From: a virus
IMG/VR virus record: IMGVR_UViG_3300036804_000196
Location: 1 to 22,348 of that record
Strand: one strand, 5' to 3'
Length of the DNA: 22,348 bases
Shown one piece after another: positions 21,351 to 22,348 of the stretch. Under the pieces are notes generated by a model. The model was not told the origin of the DNA. It ran no database searches and saw only the letters and a program-made list of their open reading frames with translations. The first letter of the stretch is position 1. The number at the start of each line of letters is the position of its first letter. A program made the position numbers and the translations under genes.

Positions 21351-21614
21351 GTGAGCGACGCGCCGCCCGACGATTCCGCGGCAGTGCTGCCGCTCGAGGC
21401 GGCGCGCGAGCACCTGTTGCACTGGTGGAGGGAACCGGCCGCCGGCATTCTCTCGCTCGGCATTGGCTGCTTTGACGCCTGGCGCTTTGGCCGGGATGCC
21501 GGCCTCACCGCATCGCTCGACGAGGCGCTGATCGTCGGCGGCGTCATCCTCATCGCCGGCACCCAGCGCTTTATCGGCCGCCCGACAATCGACGGCAACG
21601 GCAACAAACCGTGA
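21351..21614 (+). CDS. Small membrane protein, holin candidate
   Basis: An 87-residue product started by GTG two bases after the fibre stop. The N-terminal part is acidic (MSDAPPDDSAAVLPLEAARE), then two hydrophobic segments follow at about 35-47 (GILSLGIGCFDAW) and 60-73 (ALIVGGVILIAGTQ), with a short polar tail. Two membrane segments and position upstream of an endolysin gene fit a class II-like holin, which opens the inner membrane at lysis. Two-pass phage membrane proteins of other function cannot be excluded. Confidence 0.6.
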   Translation: MSDAPPDDSAAVLPLEAAREHLLHWWREPAAGILSLGIGCFDAWRFGRDAGLTASLDEALIVGGVILIAGTQRFIGRPTIDGNGNKP

Positions 21615-21684
21615 CGGGCGCGACGTCTTGTCTTATTAATGTGCCTACTTGTGGTTGGCATGGAGATACCTGAGGGAGGCAACA

Positions 21685-21840
21685 ATGAGCGAAGAGCATC
21701 AGGAGCACCAGGATAACCAGCCTGCCGAAAATGCGCGTGAACCCGCACCCGCGCCGGCTACGGTCGAGGAGCGGCTGAAGAAGCTCGAGGAGACTGTCGC
21801 CCGCTGGGCGCCCAAGCTCGCCGCGGTCATCGGCGAATGA
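21685..21840 (+). CDS. Small charged helical protein of the lysis region
   Basis: A 51-residue product, MSEEHQEHQDNQPAENAREP, then a Pro/Ala stretch and an amphipathic helix (TVEERLKKLEETVARWAPKL). No signal peptide or membrane segment. ATG 21685 was chosen over an in-frame upstream GTG because GGGAGG lies seven bases before it. The stop overlaps the endolysin start (ATGA). The role is unknown; it is not a recognisable spanin or antiholin. Confidence 0.6.
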   Translation: MSEEHQEHQDNQPAENAREPAPAPATVEERLKKLEETVARWAPKLAAVIGE

Positions 21841-22348
21841 GCGCCTTCGACCAGGCGTTCGAAATTGTCGTGGGGCACGAGGGGGGATATTCGAATAATT
21901 CCGCCGACCCCGGCGGCGAAACAAAATACGGTATTTCGAAAAGGTCGTATCCGAGCGTCAATATCGGCGCTCTCACGCTCGACCAGGCGAAGGCGATCTA
22001 CCAGGCCGATTACTGGAACCGTGCGGGCTGCGATCTATGCGATCCGGGCCTCGCCCTCATCGTCTTTGATGCCGCGGTCAATAACGGTGTCGGGCAGGCA
22101 ATCCGCTGGCTGCAGGCAGCGGTCGGGGTCAAGGCCGATGGGGTCATCGGCCCCGCGACCAGGGCGGCGATCGCCAAAGCCGACGCGCAGGACGCGCTCG
22201 TCGCGGCACACTCCGCACGCATCCACATGATGGCAGGGCTCAGTACCTGGGCGACCTTTGGCCGCGGCTGGTCGAAGCGCCTGGCGCAGCTGCCCTACCA
22301 GGCCGCGAAGATGACGGGCAATGACGCGCCGGCAGCATCGTCCTCGGT
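21837..22348 (+). CDS. GH108 endolysin (3' end outside window)
   Basis: Reading from ATG 21837 (overlapping the previous stop as ATGA), the product starts MSAFDQAFEIVVGHEGGYSN and carries the GH108 signature: catalytic Glu15 in HEGGYSNN, then DPGGETKYGISK. A helical middle follows (LTLDQAKAIYQADYWNRAGC, LALIVFDAAVNNGVGQAIRW). The stretch LQAAVGVKADGVIGPATRAA is the usual peptidoglycan-binding (PG_binding_3) repeat. GH108 enzymes are muramidases that cut the glycan backbone at the end of infection. At least 170 residues lie within the window, and the frame is still open at the last base. No signal sequence is seen, so release depends on a holin. Confidence 0.92.
   Translation, partial: MSAFDQAFEIVVGHEGGYSNNSADPGGETKYGISKRSYPSVNIGALTLDQAKAIYQADYWNRAGCDLCDPGLALIVFDAAVNNGVGQAIRWLQAAVGVKADGVIGPATRAAIAKADAQDALVAAHSARIHMMAGLSTWATFGRGWSKRLAQLPYQAAKMTGNDAPAASSS

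Noticed and set aside
1-22348. tRNA genes, rRNA genes, CRISPR arrays, IS elements, integrase and att sites
   Set aside because: No cloverleaf, regular repeat-spacer array, transposase or recombinase pattern was seen on either strand by reading; a tRNA scan was not possible here.

Overview
The window looks like part of the late (virion structural and lysis) region of a P22-like, short-tailed phage or prophage of a high-GC host. The gene order portal, small accessory genes, scaffold, P22-type coat, gp4-type tail accessory factor, gp10-type DNA-stabilisation protein, three ejection-type proteins, opposite-strand interlude, tail fibre and lysis genes matches the P22 late region. The GC-rich, GCC/GCG/CTC-biased codon use suggests an alphaproteobacterial host (for example a rhizobial lineage); this is inference only. 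No integrase, repressor, att site or host gene is visible, so free phage and prophage cannot be told apart.

Layout. 1-3150: 3' end of the portal gene and four small Pro/Gln/Met-rich or membrane genes. 3150-4046: probable scaffold. 4072-5544: an insertion between scaffold and coat, holding a self-contained 'moron' (promoter-like region with a palindrome, secreted Cys-containing protein, UUCG-loop terminator) and an antisense GIY-YIG homing nuclease. 5568-8244: coat, two small genes and the gp4-like protein. 8281-8817: HNH-type nuclease. 8795-11428: coiled-coil protein, gp10-like protein and two small genes. 11425-11946: GNAT acetyltransferase. 11946-17802: two Ala/Gln-rich ejection candidates and a 989-residue transglycosylase-amidase ejection protein. 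17799-18503: three minus-strand genes (two paralogous membrane proteins and a coiled-coil protein), in the place where P22 carries its sieA/immI genes. 18615-21348: small genes, an antisense HNH-AP2 nuclease and the tail fibre. 21351-22348: holin candidate, small charged protein and the start of a GH108 endolysin.

The genes are tightly coupled, with many ATGA, TGATG or TAATG stop/start overlaps. The least explained signal is a family of tiny open frames (consensus peptide MSAANMGIL) that sit exactly between structural genes. Most start on the stop codon of the upstream gene and end on the start codon of the downstream gene. Copies at 2154 and 4046 differ only at silent positions; copies at 1632 and 10879 carry in-frame hairpin insertions; one at 7409 is tandem. 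They look like a repeated translation-coupling mini-cistron or leader peptide. Three nuclease genes of different types, all at gene boundaries, show that this late operon is repeatedly colonised by selfish elements.
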